DNA of 64,000 nt from Delphinus delphis (Eukaryota; Chordata; Mammalia; Artiodactyla; Delphinidae). The DNA is taken from the NCBI RefSeq assembly GCF_949987515.2, contig NC_082694.2:40113951-40177950 (forward strand), in the 5' to 3' direction. Both the position numbers and the translations under genes were made by a program. Of this stretch, positions 1 to 11,815 are shown piece by piece. Under the pieces are notes generated by a model. The model saw only the letters and a program-made list of their open reading frames with translations, was not told where the DNA came from and did no database searches. Within the stretch, counting starts at the first letter, position 1, and each line of letters begins with the position of its first letter.

Positions 1-624
1 TCCTGGGGGTTCTAAGTCTCCCTGTAGCTGGAAAAAGGAGGAGGAGCCTCTGGTTTTCAATCCACCATGCTTATTTCAGATCTGTTCTCTCTCCAAGCCC
101 ATGTCCTCCTGGAAGGTGGGTGACTCTGTCACTCTCAGGCTTTGCAGAGCCTACAGGACCTAGACTGGTGGGGGTGTGGGGGTCCCACTGCCCAGGGTCC
201 AACCTTCCTGGGGAGACCACACAGCTGTTCTTCTCTGAGGTCCTGCACTCCTGGGAGTGGGGCATGGGTCTCTGCCTTCCCAGGACTTGCTAGCATCCTC
301 TTTGGCCCAGTCTGGGAGCCATCTCTCCTCTCTCTAGCTCCCTCAGAACTACTCACTTCTTTCTGTGTCCCAGGAGTTTGCAGTAACCCCTTATTTATGA
401 ATTTAGGCTTTCATGGAAGACAAGAAGAGGGGGCACTTCAGAATCTTCAGTTTCCAACCTGCTACACAAATCTTCCAGAGCCCAGGGGGCACCCAGGGCT
501 TGGCTCCCTTCTCAGGAGAGGTGGCAGTTTGCAAGAGAGAGGAGAATATGCAGAGAATGAAACTCAAACTCCAATTAAATGTCAATAAGTTGTCTGGATC
601 ACACTCCTATCCATCTTTTGAATT
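1..624. other. unassigned unique sequence
   Basis: No repeat, exon or RNA gene is recognised. The stretch is relatively GC-rich, so chance open frames are long: one of 148 codons runs on the plus strand at 142-588. It has no domain, no signal peptide and overlaps open frames in other phases, which is what random GC-rich DNA gives. Confidence 0.5.
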
Positions 625-800
625 CCAGATTTAGGCAAGTTACCTGCCTAGACTAACTCTCCCTGCCCAAGTTTCTTATCTATAAAATGGAAATAATATT
701 AATAATTACTTCCTAGGGTTGTTTAAGAATTAAATTACTTAATACCTGCAAGTTACATAGAACAGTACCTGGATGATAGTTAAGCTCTTACAAATTGTGA
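625..800 (+). repeat. MIR SINE fragment
   Basis: The segment follows the MIR consensus order: 'ggcaagttacctgcctaga', then 'tttcttatctataaaatgg', then 'ctagggttgtttaagaatta' and the tail 'agaacagtacctggatgata'. These correspond to the parts of MIR usually read as 'ggcaagtcacttaacc', 'ctgtaaaatgg' and 'gcacagtgcctggcac'. MIR is an ancient tRNA-derived SINE. This copy is diverged and lacks its 5' tRNA head. Confidence 0.7.
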
Positions 801-3309
801 GCTGCTTCACTAGTTATTATCCGTTTGACCATTAACATGCCATAGAGGACTGAGAATGATTTTATTATGAGATTGGTGGTGAGCACACGCACACGATTAA
901 AACCCCTTGCCCGCTGCAGTGCTCAGTACATCCTCGCTGACTCTGACTTGACAGAAGGAGCAAGATTTGTCCCACGGATCCCAGAGGAGAGTCTGCGCCC
1001 TGAATAACTATTCCAACTATCGCTCACCATATGTCCACAACCAAAAAAAATAATTTTGGAGGGCAGGAAATGAGCACACATGTGCACGTCTGCAGCGAGT
1101 TGCCTGCTGAAATCGACACGAAAGACATATTTACCACTGAGGCAAATGCCTTCATGTGTTTGTAAGTGGCTATTTCTGAACACCCAAAAGGGAAGAAGAG
1201 AGAAGCCAAATTCAAATGGCATCATGTGTTTGTTATTTTGGAACAAGGTTACTTCCTATTAATTCACTAATAGCTTCCCTTATGCCTGGAACACTTTAAG
1301 GGGGAGAAATGAAGTATTTAAAGGTATTTTAATGATCATGAAAGGCAGAGGCTTAATAGGGCAGGAAACTACGGTTCTCTTTTTAGTCCCAGAAGGAAAA
1401 TAATAAGTCTGTAGCTTAGCCTTCCCTGAAGAGTCATAAACTGGACTGCAAAGAGGCAGCCCCTTCAGATACCCTCTCTGGGTCTCTGCGGCCCCTTAAC
1501 TGTGGGTCTGTCTGCTTAGGTTTTCAATGTGCTTATTAATTAATGATCACCGCACTGTTCTTAGGTAGCAGCAACTTGCACGGGGTTCTGGGAGAAGCTG
1601 TTTCCCCCTCTGGCATGCAGGGATAGGGACCATCCTGAGCAAGCTGGCATATTTAGTCCCACGTTTCCTGCTGGCTTCCCAGCTCTCCATGACCAGGTCC
1701 GCTACTTTCCAACTCTGTCTTCTATTCTTTACCTAGTCAAACACAGAAGTCCCCCATGCTAGTACCCACCCCCTCGCTTCTGCCATCGGCCTCCCATGAC
1801 TCTCATTATTTGCAGTAACCATGTTCTCTAAAGTCACCAGATACTGAATTAGTGAACACTGAACCATTGCTCCTAGGGGAAATTCAGGGTTAGGTTCCTG
1901 TGAGCCTCTGGTCCTACCATTTTTGTCAACTGATAAACACATAATCTTGTTATGCGTGTTTCTGTTTAAAGCTACCTTAAGAGCAGCCTACTGAGCACTC
2001 GGGGCTTAATCAGTGGCCCAGGGCTTAATGGAAGAGACATCTCAGGACATCAGGCCCTGGGCTGCTCTCACCTCCACTTTAATTCCCTCTGTTCCAGCCT
2101 GTGGACCACTGTGAGCCCAGAAGCTTTCCTGCCTGGAGCTCTAGGTGTTACAGATTTCAATTCTACTGAATACGTTTCCTCACTTCCCATATATGTGTTG
2201 CAGCCCCAGTTTGATAAGATAGTCTGACTCTCAGATCTGGTGTTTGCCTTTGCTAGAGGTACCCACTGCCACTCTCACTTCTGGTCTGAAGCCTGCTACA
2301 GTGAACCCCACCCATCATATTGCCCTATGTCCTTCCTTTGACATCTCCCTCTTTGGAATGGAATTTTTTTTTTTAAGTGCTAAGTGTGTATTTTTCATCT
2401 CCTGAATTCCTTTCATCTCCAGAATCACTTGGCTCTCTTCATTAGATAGAAACATGCATGGGAACTATAGTGAGGCCCTCAAGCCAGCACGTTAAGGACA
2501 CGTGTTACAGACATCATGTGGAGGTCATCAGCAGGCAGTGAGCCTGGATAGCATCAGCCTTTATTCCTGACAGCTCCTCCAATGGCCATCCCATGGAAAG
2601 CATGCGCGAGAGGAAGAGTGTCCAAATAGTCCAAGTCCAAATGAGATGACATAATCATGGAAGGCTCAACCTGGCTTATGGGAGACGGCATCGCAAAGAA
2701 ACCAGGATTGAAATATAATCAGGAGAACATTTAGCAGATGACCAGAAGGCTATAAGTATGATTGTGTTTTAACAGTTATCACCTTTCGTGGCAGTACTTG
2801 TCTCCAGGTTCTTAAAAATTATCACACCAGACTCACTGGTGGCTTCTCCAGGAGAAATCACAGTGCTTTTCCAAGTGAGTTCTTCCACCGGTTTCGTGAG
2901 TTTAGTCCCACTTGTGTTGTAGTTGCTTAATCTCCAGCTGGCTCTTTTCTCTATCTCCATTTTCCACAGCCCCTTCTCCTTACTTTTTTTGTGCCTTTCC
3001 CCTCCACTCCACTATATCCTCCCTCTTCATCCCCTCTTGCACACAGGGACGTATACGTGTTTTGGATTAGAACCCAAAGCTATTATCCTCCAAATGTGCG
3101 AGAGAGAAATTGCCCACAAATGGCCTTGGGTGGTGCTTTCTTTGGGGCCACATTTGTGAAATTACATGGCCTATTCTTAAGCTTGAGAGGAAATACTAAC
3201 TGGGAAACTTTTGTTGTAACTCAGGAAGAAACAGTCTTTGTAAGCATGAGACCATCTTCGCAGGGCAGTCTGAAGAATATTCTCATCAGCATCCCCAGAG
3301 AAGGAACTT
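801..3309. other. unassigned unique sequence
   Basis: Nothing is recognised as gene or repeat in 2.5 kb. A T12 run at about 2366-2377 and A/T-rich patches are the only simple-sequence features. Open frames are all short (longest 107 codons, minus strand 923-1246) and unlike any known family. No CpG-rich promoter-like segment is visible. Confidence 0.5.
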
Positions 3310-3455
3310 GAAGGGTAGAATTTCTGTCCATCATTGGACAGAGTGAGAAATGGAAGAGCAGAGACAGCCGGTGATTTCTCAGACTCACATAGAATGGCAG
3401 AATAAGGGCTCAGGTCCAGGACTCTTGTCTCAAAACCAGGCCTGACCAAACACAG
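3310..3455 (-). repeat. MIR SINE fragment
   Basis: Read on the minus strand this keeps the distal MIR order. On the plus strand one sees 'tggacagagtgagaaatgg', 'ctcagactcacatagaatgg' and 'ctcaggtccaggactctt', matching MIR's 'acagatgaggaaactgagg', 'ggtcacacagctagtaagtg' and 'cccaggcagtctggctcc' regions with heavy divergence. Confidence 0.5.
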
Positions 3456-3460
3456 CTTAG

Positions 3461-5329
3461 CCCGCGTGTGTTACTGTGCCACTGTCCAACTTCCAGCCTG
3501 GATGACGCTGCCTTTGCTCTTGGCCAGTTCCAGACAACTAACCCTGCTCTGGCCAGAGACCCTCACCTGTTCCCTCTTTTGATGGCTCCTGGGCCCCATA
3601 TCATTCTGTGACCAAGGATGCCCCTCTTCCTCGTATCAGGGTACCTAGATAGATGCAGAAATCAAATTCTGGCTCAGTAAACTGAGCCTTAGCAGATGTG
3701 GTACCTTCTGGGAAATCAGCCTGTGGAGGGGCTAATGCAGTTGGATTAGAGAGTGTGCCTCTTCTTGAGGTGTATTCCCCTAAATACAGTTTCGTGCTGC
3801 AGGAAGCCTTTTTTCTGACGAAGTGCTTGCCTCATCCCATTTCCCTCTGGCCTCTGTTTCCTTGATTTTACACTGAAGGATCAGTGTGCCTGGGAAACAC
3901 CCACCTCCCTCCGCCTCTTCCTTTGCTCACCTTCTCAGAGACAACAAGGCCTCCCTCCTTCCCACAGGGGCGGTGGGAAGGTCGGGGTGGGGGGGAGGTA
4001 CACAGACTGATTTATCTCAGCCTGTCAGTTGTTTTGAGGACATCAGTGACGGCGGGTGTCTGCCCCTCCCCAGTCATCGCCAGGCTCCTAGCAAGAGCTC
4101 CGCCCTTCATTACAAGGACACAGTGCCCCTTGAGGATGACCACCACGCTCATTGTCTGCTTTCCAACACAGCCCCAGGACAGGGTCTGGCACCCCTGCTT
4201 CCAGGCAGCCTCCTATCAGAGCTGAGCAGGGAAGCAGCTGAAAACAAATCCTTCCCTTCTGGAAGGGTACTTGGTGGTATTGGTGCCATGCTGGAGAATT
4301 CCATTTTGGGTATAAATGAGAAGCAAGCATTACAAGTGACAGTTATAGCAAATCAAAGTACAGTGGATGGTTCCAACCTTTATGTACACTGTGTGTCATA
4401 ATAAATGGCTCTTTAGGAAAAACAACGTGTGCAGAGTCAGATGCACAGGCTGCAGCTCTGCAAAGGAATGTGAGGAATCGCCATTGCAAAAGCAGAGCAT
4501 GGCCAGAGGATGAGGTCACCTCCAGCTCAAGCCCTCAAATCTCTTCCCTCCATCCTCTAGGAAGCATGGCACACAGCATGACACTGGGTTCATTATTTCT
4601 TAATGTCAGAGTTAAGGGAGATTGAGTTGCATATTGATTGCAACTCTGGAACAGGGCCGGATGGGGAAGATATTGCCAGGCCTTGATCTGTTTTTCAGCA
4701 TCTCTAGGGTGAGAAGGTCAAGGCTTACACAGGTTATGGACTGCAGTCCCCTGATGGCCAGCAGGAAAGCTGATCACATGCCATGTTTTAGCTTCGAGGA
4801 AGCCGAACACAGGGATTCTGTGACATAGTTCAGGTTCTCAGCTAAGTGACTAGCAAACTCTGATTTCTGAATCTTGGTCCGCTCAGAAGAAAAGACTGGG
4901 TTTCCCATGAGAGGAGGCTGTACTCTATATCAATATATATTTGCTCACCATTCCCAAAGATTCTATCTTCTGACTCTGCGTAATCAGTAGCACTAAGGGC
5001 CCAATATGCCTGTATCCATCTCTCTGGATTTGCTTCCCTGAGAAGAATTTGATGATTGGAGAGGTCTGTCAACATCACAGACAAAAATGGTCTAACATCT
5101 CATAGTCATAGTGATCTATGTATTTAAACTACATTTCTTCATAGAACTCAGCATTTCTTTCAGGGTTACTTCATGAGTGTCCAGGATTCTAAGGGGGCCT
5201 CAGTTGTGTCCCCAATAAGGATGGAGGAAGGAGGATTGTTTAACTGATTCAGAGGAAGCACACCCTTAAAGACGGTACTACCCTTATCCAAGATCTAAAT
5301 GCAGTGACTACAAGCTGGGTGATTGTGCT
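3461..5329. other. unassigned unique sequence
   Basis: No gene or repeat is recognised. A locally GC-rich part (about 3880-4230) contains overlapping chance frames of 113 and 171 codons on the plus strand in two phases; neither has a plausible domain. A G-rich run, 'ggtcggggtgggggggaggt', lies at 3979-3998. Confidence 0.5.
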
Positions 5330-5425
5330 GACATACAAAGGCCCAGAGATGTTAAGGAGCCGGTCCAGTGTTTCATGGTCAGCTGGTTTCTGCACCTGCT
5401 CTGGGACTCAGTGCCCTGCCTTCAG
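5330..5425 (-). repeat. possible MIR fragment
   Basis: The order 'ggcccagagatgttaaggag', 'tttcatggtcagctggttt', 'gggactcagtgccctgcc' resembles the minus-strand MIR block 'cagagaggttaagtaac', 'ggtcacacagctag', 'gaacccaggcagtctgg'. It is short and divergent, so the call is tentative. Confidence 0.4.
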
Positions 5426-7744
5426 CATTTCCGCTGGTTGAGGGAGGAACTCAGAGTTCCTCCACCCGAAATATGAGCCACAGAAGAAAGAACATCCCGG
5501 TGGCTTCCCAGAGAACTTGTGCCATTGAACTTGAATTCTAGGTCAAAGTTGAGCACACAGGAGTCTGCTCTGTTTTCAGTTTCAGCCTTAGTGAAATGAC
5601 TAGTGACCCTGGGGGTGGAGTATCCTGAAAAGGCAAGACTGATAGTAGGAGGGTACAAGCTTTACAGTAACGGGCCGGACAGAATGATCCACGTGGTCGC
5701 TGTTGCCGCTACTCAGCTCTGCTGTTGTGGGGGAAACTGGTGAGCTGGATTTGGCACAGGGCCATAGTTTTCTGACTCTTGGTTTATACTGTCAGGTTGA
5801 GGTCATGCCCTGATTTCCATTCAAAAGCAGTACCGTCTCCGTCATTGAACGGGGACACCAGTATTTTTTCCAGGTGAATTTAAAGGCGCGGAAAAGAGAA
5901 GGTGGGATTGTTAAAGAATAGCACTGTGGTTTTGTAAAACGCTCCTACTGCTTTGTACAAAATTATTTTCTTCTCTCGCTATATTAATTGAACATGTACC
6001 TACATAAGTAGACCCTGACATCAATTCCAAACCCATGAGTGCAAACACAGATGCACACACAGATACACAAAGGCTTGTACAATGCCAGATGTGTGTTCCC
6101 AAACACATCTGGGTGGACATGAGCATATGCACCAAAAACTCTCAGAACCCATCGGACACGATTCCCATATTGGGTATTTCAACGAACTCTTTACAATCAC
6201 AACTGTGCTTGGAAAGGCCTCAGATACCCACACTCTTTACCTGGTTTCCTTTGTCACCTATTCTTGCTGCTAAGATACCTGAATAGTGACACCAGCAGTA
6301 GCAGGGTTCTGTATAAAAAGGTACAAACTCCTTTCCATTTTCACCCTGGTCTTCTCCCTCTCCCCCCTTGCCGGCAGGCTGCCCTGAGTAATGGCCAAGA
6401 AGCAGCAGCTTTTTCACTTCACCCTCTGTGCACGAGGCTGAGGTCCCAGCGTGGAGAACCTTCCTTCTGTGGGCTCAGAGCTGCAGAGGAGATGGACTTT
6501 TAGACTCCAGCACAAGGTTTTCTACTTCTGTGGACTATCTACATTGTGTCCCTTTTCAAAGGGAAGGACGAGGGCAAGCTTCAGGCTCCAAGGTGCTCAT
6601 TCTGTTTCCAAACCCATTTTACAGTTTACTTAGGGTAGGAAATACAAGTTGCCATGAGAGCCTGCTTGATGTCTCCTGTGGGTTCTGCAGGTGAAGAGGA
6701 AGCACAGTGGACAGAGCTGAGTGGTTTTTATTCTGGAATTCATTCAAGGGTTTTGTCCCCGATCTCCTGGCCACCCCAGGAATGAAGAATCTAAAAGGCT
6801 GCAAGAAAGTAGTAGGGCATGGTGATGGTCTTGAAGGATGGAGTGTCCTGGGGTTGAAGTGGTGGGCTGGGGCAGGGGCATAGCAGTGTCCTAGCCGCAC
6901 TCGCTGTGTCCCTTTACTGGGTGGGAGAGGAAGAAGAGCCTTCTTGGCACAGGTGGACACATCAGCAGAGTCACAGGTGATTCCCGAGTGACTCTTGGGG
7001 ATGCTGGCAGGGGAGGGTAATAAACCAGTAAGGTCCTGCTGAAGGTGTGGTGGCAAAGTTTTGTGAGCACAGAGGGGAGAGGTGTGGGATTTACCAGTGG
7101 TCCCTTCTGGGTGAGGGATGGGGCTCAGCTGAAAGCAAGTCTCCACTCGAGGTTCTCATCCTTATGAGGTAATCTGCAACCTTTAACGCCCATTTCTTCC
7201 CTCAACATAAAAGTGCTATTGAAGAAAACTCCCAAGTTTAGTTCCATTGCTATGCAGTTAATGGCCGTAAGCCAGCATTTGCTAAACTGGGCTAGACTTT
7301 AGAAAGTCTCTGAATGTCCTGAAATTATATGCCACATATAAGAGAATGTTTCTATGTGCCTATATGAGTTTGTGTGAGTGGGTGTGGGTGGGTCCATAAC
7401 TTGATCAAATTCTCAGGAAATCTGTGATGTCCACAAGATTAAGATTATTTCTGAAGCCCAAAGAACCTTGCCCTAGTGGTTAGATTTCGGGTGCCATGGT
7501 GGGTGGGTGTAGAAGGTACTGTGAGCTAGGTGCTCCTCACTGCCCTTCATGGAGAATCTCACTCGCACTGCCCTGCAGGTAAGGCAGGAATGGGCGATAG
7601 GATGCCCAAGTCGCCAAAGGGCATGACGCTTCGTAGTAAACAAGGAGCTCATCTAACTCTCTGGGTCTGTGGTCTGTGATGGCAAAGCTAAAACTAAATA
7701 TGTGTTCCAGCTGGGTATGGAATATCTTCACCTTCCTGCAAGAT
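5426..7744. other. unassigned unique sequence
   Basis: No gene or repeat is recognised in 2.3 kb. The longest open frame is 175 codons on the minus strand (6619-7146). It is rich in Ser, Pro and His with no recognisable domain, as expected from GC-rich non-coding DNA. A short GT-rich patch, 'gagtgggtgtgggtgggtcc', occurs at 7376-7395. Confidence 0.5.
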
Positions 7745-7892
7745 GTAGAAACAATAGTAATAGCTTTGGTTCCAAGCGCCTTGTATGTATTCACTCGTGT
7801 AATTCTCATAGCCACTTTATGAAGTAAGTCATGAGTTAATTCCCCTTTACAATGTAAGGAACAGAGGCACAGGGAGGAAGGTAACTCGTTCA
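7745..7892 (-). repeat. MIR SINE fragment
   Basis: The plus-strand reading gives 'aatagtaatagctttgg', 'tcgtgtaattctcatagcca', 'ctttatgaagtaagtcatga', 'ccctttacaatgtaaggaac' and 'agaggcacagggaggaagg'. This follows the MIR series 'aatcctcacaac', 'ctatgaggtaggta', 'ccattttacagatgaggaaac', 'gaggcacagagagg'. The copy is degraded. Confidence 0.7.
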
Positions 7893-8524
7893 AATTTACT
7901 CCACTAAGGAAAAAAGCCTCCTTTCATATGGTTGGACCGGCGGTTGGCATGGAAAGGGCTTTTTTGCACAGGTCCTGGGCAAAGCCAGCTCTTCTCCCAG
8001 GGAAGCCAGGTCCCTCCTCTGCCTCTGTGGTGCCAGGCTGGGCACACATTCCCACCCACACAGCAGCCCATTCTCACATATGAATGTGCCTTTCAAGAGC
8101 ACACAGCTCCCCTTTCCTCTCTCTGACCTTCCTACCCATGGCTGCATCCCTGGTGGCTTGGCCTGCCAGGTCCCTGGCCCAAATAATCTAGCAAGAGCAC
8201 ACTCTTTGCTGCCTGCCAGAGTCCCTGCTTGGACCTGCTGACTCCCAGTTTGGAATGTCGTGCAGAAGCAGGTTTGCAGCCTGGCTCACCCTTCTGCTCA
8301 GGCTCAGCCAGAGGGAGGGTGGTGGCTTCTTCCCTTCATAAGACCTTAGCGTAAGAGGACATCTTTCTGATACTGCCTAATTTGTATTAGATTTTTCTTC
8401 CTCTTTCGGGGCCCAGAAGGAGATGTCAGTAAGAGGAAGTTCGGGAGAAGACAGCGGGGGCGTTCGTTTCGGGGGCATTGTGGGTGTGTTAGGAGGATGG
8501 GGTCCCACCACTTGCCAGAGGTGT
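7893..8524. other. unassigned unique sequence
   Basis: Nothing recognised. The sequence is moderately GC-rich with overlapping frames of 64-83 codons on both strands, none resembling a known protein. Confidence 0.5.
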
Positions 8525-8690
8525 GATGGCAAGTTGCTTTACTTCTCTGAGCCTCAATTTCCATTTCTTTAAAAGAAAAAGTAAGACGAATAATAGTTAC
8601 TCTATAGGTTGTTGGAAAGAGTGAACGAGAGCATGCAGATGAAAAGATGGTGGCGTATCCATGCTTAGCACCATTCCTGAGATGTTGTCA
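8525..8690 (+). repeat. MIR SINE fragment
   Basis: The segment 'ggcaagttgctttacttctc', 'tgagcctcaatttccatttc', 'ctctataggttgttggaaag' and 'gcttagcaccattcctgaga' matches MIR from the 'ggcaagtcacttaacctctctgggcctcagtttc' region through 'gggttgttgtgagg' to 'cttagcacagtgcctgg'. Confidence 0.7.
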
Positions 8691-9069
8691 GCACTGAGTC
8701 CAAGATTGCTGTTCATTATTGAGGTGCAGAGAACGAGAGGTCCGTGCAGGCCGGAGAGTTCAGGATGGGATTTGTAGGTCTGGATATTCACAGAGGTGAA
8801 GGACAGGATTCCAGAATAGGGAAAAACCAGAGGCAGAGGCACATAGGTGGTGTGGGAGATGGTATGCCGGGGATAGAGGTTCCTGCAGTGATGGGTTCAT
8901 TGGGCAGCAGGGCCAGGTGTGGCGGGAATAACAGATGGAGGTGTTTTAATTGGTGATGCAGTTGAGGTCTTTATTACATGAATGATGGTCTTTATTAAGT
9001 AAATAATTGAGAATTGATTCATAAAGTTTCTGAACTGAATGGAAATGTGGTAAACTGTTATTAAATGGT

Positions 9070-9750
9070 ATTTGAGAAAGATTAGACAGGAGTGTACAGA
9101 AAAGATATATGGCAGAGACTGTCATGAATTCACCAAGGCCATTTTGCTTTTCCTTCTTTTTTTTTTTGCGGTACACGGGGCTCTCACTGTTGTGGCCTCT
9201 CCCGTTGCGGAGCACGGGCTCCGGACGCGCAGGCTCAGCGGCCATGGCTCACGGGCCCAGCCGCTCCGCGGCATGTGGGATCCTTCCAGACCAGGGCATG
9301 AACCCGTGTCCCCTGCATCGGCAGGCGGACTCTCAACCAGTGCGCCACCAGGGAAGCCCTGCTTTTCCTTCTGAGCATAAAATTGGACTACATTTCCCAG
9401 TCCGCCTTGTGGCAAAGAGAGGCTGGGTGACAGAGTCCTGGCCAGTTAGGAATTAACGGGAGAGATACGCACCGCTGTCAGGCCTGGCCCATAGTGTGTG
9501 ATCCTACACATTCACTTTCTCATCTTCTAGCCAGAAGCTGGAGATCTGACAGAAACTTCAAAATTCTGGGGAATGGCGCTGCCACAAGTTGCAAGGGGCC
9601 TGGGTCACTGAATGTGTGACTCAGAGCCCCTCTCTCTTTGGGGCCTATTAGACTTTATGTGGGTAAGAAATAAACATCTACTGTGTTAAGTTACCGAGAG
9701 TTTGGGATTGTTTGCGACAGCAGTTAACTTATACCGACGAATACAGGTTG
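9070..9750 (+). repeat. ancient interspersed repeat (LTR-like), split by a SINE
   Basis: From about 9080 the text ('gacaggagtgtacagaaaag', 'gactgtcatgaattcacc') leads to the SINE insertion. It resumes at 9373 with 'gcataaaattggactacatt', 'gagtcctggccagttagg', 'agaaataaacatctactgtg' and 'cagttaacttataccgacg'. The ending resembles the 3' end of mammalian MaLR-like elements, with an 'aataaa' signal followed by a 'gttacagcag...ctaatacag' type tail. I cannot name the family with certainty. No coding capacity remains. Confidence 0.5.
9145..9372 (-). mobile_element. cetacean CHR-type SINE with 13-bp target duplication
   Basis: A minus-strand tRNA-derived SINE fills 9158-9359. Read in sense it starts 'gggcttccctggtggcgcac', carries the 'ggttcatgccc' B-box-like part and 'gatcccacatgccgcggagc', and ends in an A tail (T run at 9157-9167 on the plus strand). 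The duplication 'tgcttttccttct' is perfect at 9145-9157 and 9360-9372. The perfect duplication and low divergence point to a comparatively recent insertion. It cuts an older LTR-like repeat. Confidence 0.93.
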
Positions 9751-9902
9751 GGATAGAGAGAGACCAGCAGAGAATCTGGAGGCTGGTGCAAGGATTCAGA
9801 TATGAAATGATAGAGATAGGATTTGGTAGAGATTGAAGTGAGAATAAGTGAAAAGTATTCCCTTGGGCAGATTCACATGGCTTAGTGACTATTTCGATGG
9901 GG

Positions 9903-9906
<4 letters not shown>

Positions 9907-9952
<46 letters not shown>
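9907..9952. repeat. (TG)n microsatellite with CG cap
   Basis: A 46-bp uninterrupted alternating pyrimidine-purine tract, mostly TG and ending 'tgcgcgcgtgtg'. Such tracts are length-polymorphic and can adopt Z-DNA. Confidence 0.95.
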
Positions 9953-10109
9953 ATTGATGCCTGTGATTTCTAGTCGAGTGACTAAGTACGGTAGTGCCAT
10001 TGACATAAATTAAGATATCAGGAGATGAGCTAGGTCTGGGAAAAATGATGATGAAATGTATTCTATTTGTGGTGGATTTGAGGTAATGGGACAAAAGGAA
10101 GTATCTAGA

Positions 10110-10348
10110 CAAGGATTTCTCAACCTTGGTACTGTTGATATTTTGGGCCCAATACTTCTTTGTTGCGTGGGCAGCAGTCCTGTGCCCTGCAGGGTGTTTA
10201 GTAGCAGCCTTGGCCTCCACCCACTGGATGTGCCCCTCCAGCCTCTGCCGGTTATGACAGCCCATAAGGTCATCATGTCCTCATGTCTGCAGACATTGCC
10301 AACTGTTGAGGGAGGCAGAGCAAAACCATCCCTGGTTGAGAACCACTG
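10110..10348 (-). mobile_element. MER5-type hAT-Charlie DNA element
   Basis: Plus-strand text starts 'aaggatttctcaaccttgg' and contains 'tgatattttgggcccaatac', 'ctttgttgcgtgggcagcag' and 'gcagacattgccaactgttg'. It ends 'tggttgagaaccactg'. These are the reverse complement of the MER5 hallmarks, with inverted ends of the 'cagtggttctcaacc' type. The short string 'tctaga' flanks both sides and may be what is left of the 8-bp duplication. It is a non-autonomous fossil without a transposase. Confidence 0.8.
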
Positions 10349-11595
10349 GTCTAGAGGGAATTGGAGGTGTTCATGAGTCTGAATGGCCTAAGTTCTGTGA
10401 AGAACCCTGTGTAATCAGGGCACTTCAGTTCTCCTGCAAGGCTCAGACTTCCAGAAGTTAGCAACTCAGTACAGTCCCCATGGAAGCTGTCTCCGGGATC
10501 TCAGCCCACATTTTGATGAACCCTCCTGTGATCTGTATTCTGGGCTTCGGAGAGGATGAAAGGGGCGAAGACCTGGGGGACGTATGAGTGGACAGAGGGA
10601 TTCAGGAGAGCCACAGTGAGGACCAAGCAAGGCTTCCCTCCCAGCATCCCACGGCAGGGGCAGTGAGGTCTCTCTCAAGCCCAAGAGAGGCCCAGGATCT
10701 CTGAGGCATGTGTGTTTCCTTCAGTATATTATCAACTGAGCTTGTAACAAAGCTTTGCAAATGGAATGAGAAAATCTCCCGGATGGCAACTGGCAGCGTG
10801 GTTTGGGAGGATTCCCTTTTCATTTCCTATGTTTTATGATTTTTTTATTCTGCTTTTCAAAGAGCATTTTTACAAGCTAGTATTCTATATTGCTCTGCCT
10901 GTACTCCGAGAAAAGATAAATATTTTCAATGTGTTTTCTGAGGCATATGTTCCCATTGAGAAAATGTATCCCTTATGGACATAGCTATTTTGACCTCATT
11001 AGCTGGGGAGATCAGAGGGAATTTGACAAACAGGCCCCAGTATGCCCAGGAAGCCTCGGTTAGTTTCCAGGGGAGCTGGGGGCTTGGCACCACTGGGGGT
11101 GCACATTTGGGTTTCCCAAAGGGCTGCAGCAGGAAGCCGAGGGGAGCCTAGTGAACAGGTTCATCAATGAAAGAGGCCTGGGAAAGTGACCTTGCTCCTC
11201 GTTCCTAGCTCCAGAGTCCCACTTAGCGGGAGTGGTGGAGGGAGATGGGAGAGCCAGGTCACAGTTCTGCAGAGGCTTGGGACCCCCCCCCCCCCCCACC
11301 CAGGGAAGCTCACACGGAATGCAAAGCCTGCAGCAAGCAACTACGGCTGCTTTCTCCTTGAAAGGCACTGGGGAGGTTTCACTGGATGGAGGGTGACCAA
11401 GATCTTCCCAGTTTTAGCACCAAGAGTCCTACATCCCAGCAACTCCTCTGTCCCTGGCTAACCAGGGATGGTTGGTTATCTAAACTGGGTGAATGGGACC
11501 AAGTAGAAGCTGAGGCAATGGGGTAAAGCCTGCTGCTCTCAATAGCCTCCATGACACCCCAGATGTTAGACGTTCAGCCTTTGGGGTCTGTTGGC
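10349..11595. other. unassigned unique sequence
   Basis: No gene or repeat is recognised apart from a C15 run at 11283-11297. Open frames reach about 100 codons on both strands in the GC-rich part (11060-11460) and overlap each other, so none is credible. Confidence 0.5.
11283..11297. repeat. poly-C run
   Basis: Fifteen consecutive C residues follow 'gggac'. Mononucleotide C/G runs of this length are rare, sequencing-error-prone and length-variable. Confidence 0.95.
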
Positions 11596-11599
11596 AAGC

Positions 11600-11815
11600 C
11601 TGCATTATATTTTAGATATAGAATCCTGGTTTCAGACTTGCTGGCTGGGTGACTTCAGATAAGTCACTTAACCTTTCAGCACCTAACTTTTCTCATCTGT
11701 GATTTTGGGTAATTATATCTACCTGCACAGTTGTTGTATGGACGAAATTAGGTTAGTGTATATAAGACATTTGGCACGTAGAGGCTGCCGCAGCCTTATG
11801 TTATATGTGATAATA
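11600..11815 (+). repeat. MIR SINE fragment
   Basis: Good MIR colinearity: 'ctggctgggtgacttcagat', 'aagtcacttaacctttcagc', 'ttttctcatctgtgattttg', 'ctacctgcacagttgttgta' and 'gacatttggcacgtagaggc'. This covers the tRNA-related part through the core to the 3' end. Confidence 0.75.

Noticed and set aside
142..588. 148-codon open frame on the plus strand
   Set aside because: Low-complexity composition typical for GC-rich noncoding DNA, overlapping frames in other phases, no domain or splice context.
3886..4401. 171-codon open frame on the plus strand
   Set aside because: A second overlapping plus frame of 113 codons covers the same bases and a minus frame too. No family resemblance.
6619..7146. 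175-codon open frame on the minus strand, the longest in the window
   Set aside because: Pro/Ser/His-rich random-looking sequence, no conserved motif, no adjacent exon signals.
9158..9359. tRNA-like A/B box in the SINE as a tRNA gene
   Set aside because: The tRNA-related head is part of a SINE with A tail and target duplication. The tRNA fold is not intact. The same holds for the copies at 14.7, 35.5, 51.3, 52.4 and 52.8 kb.
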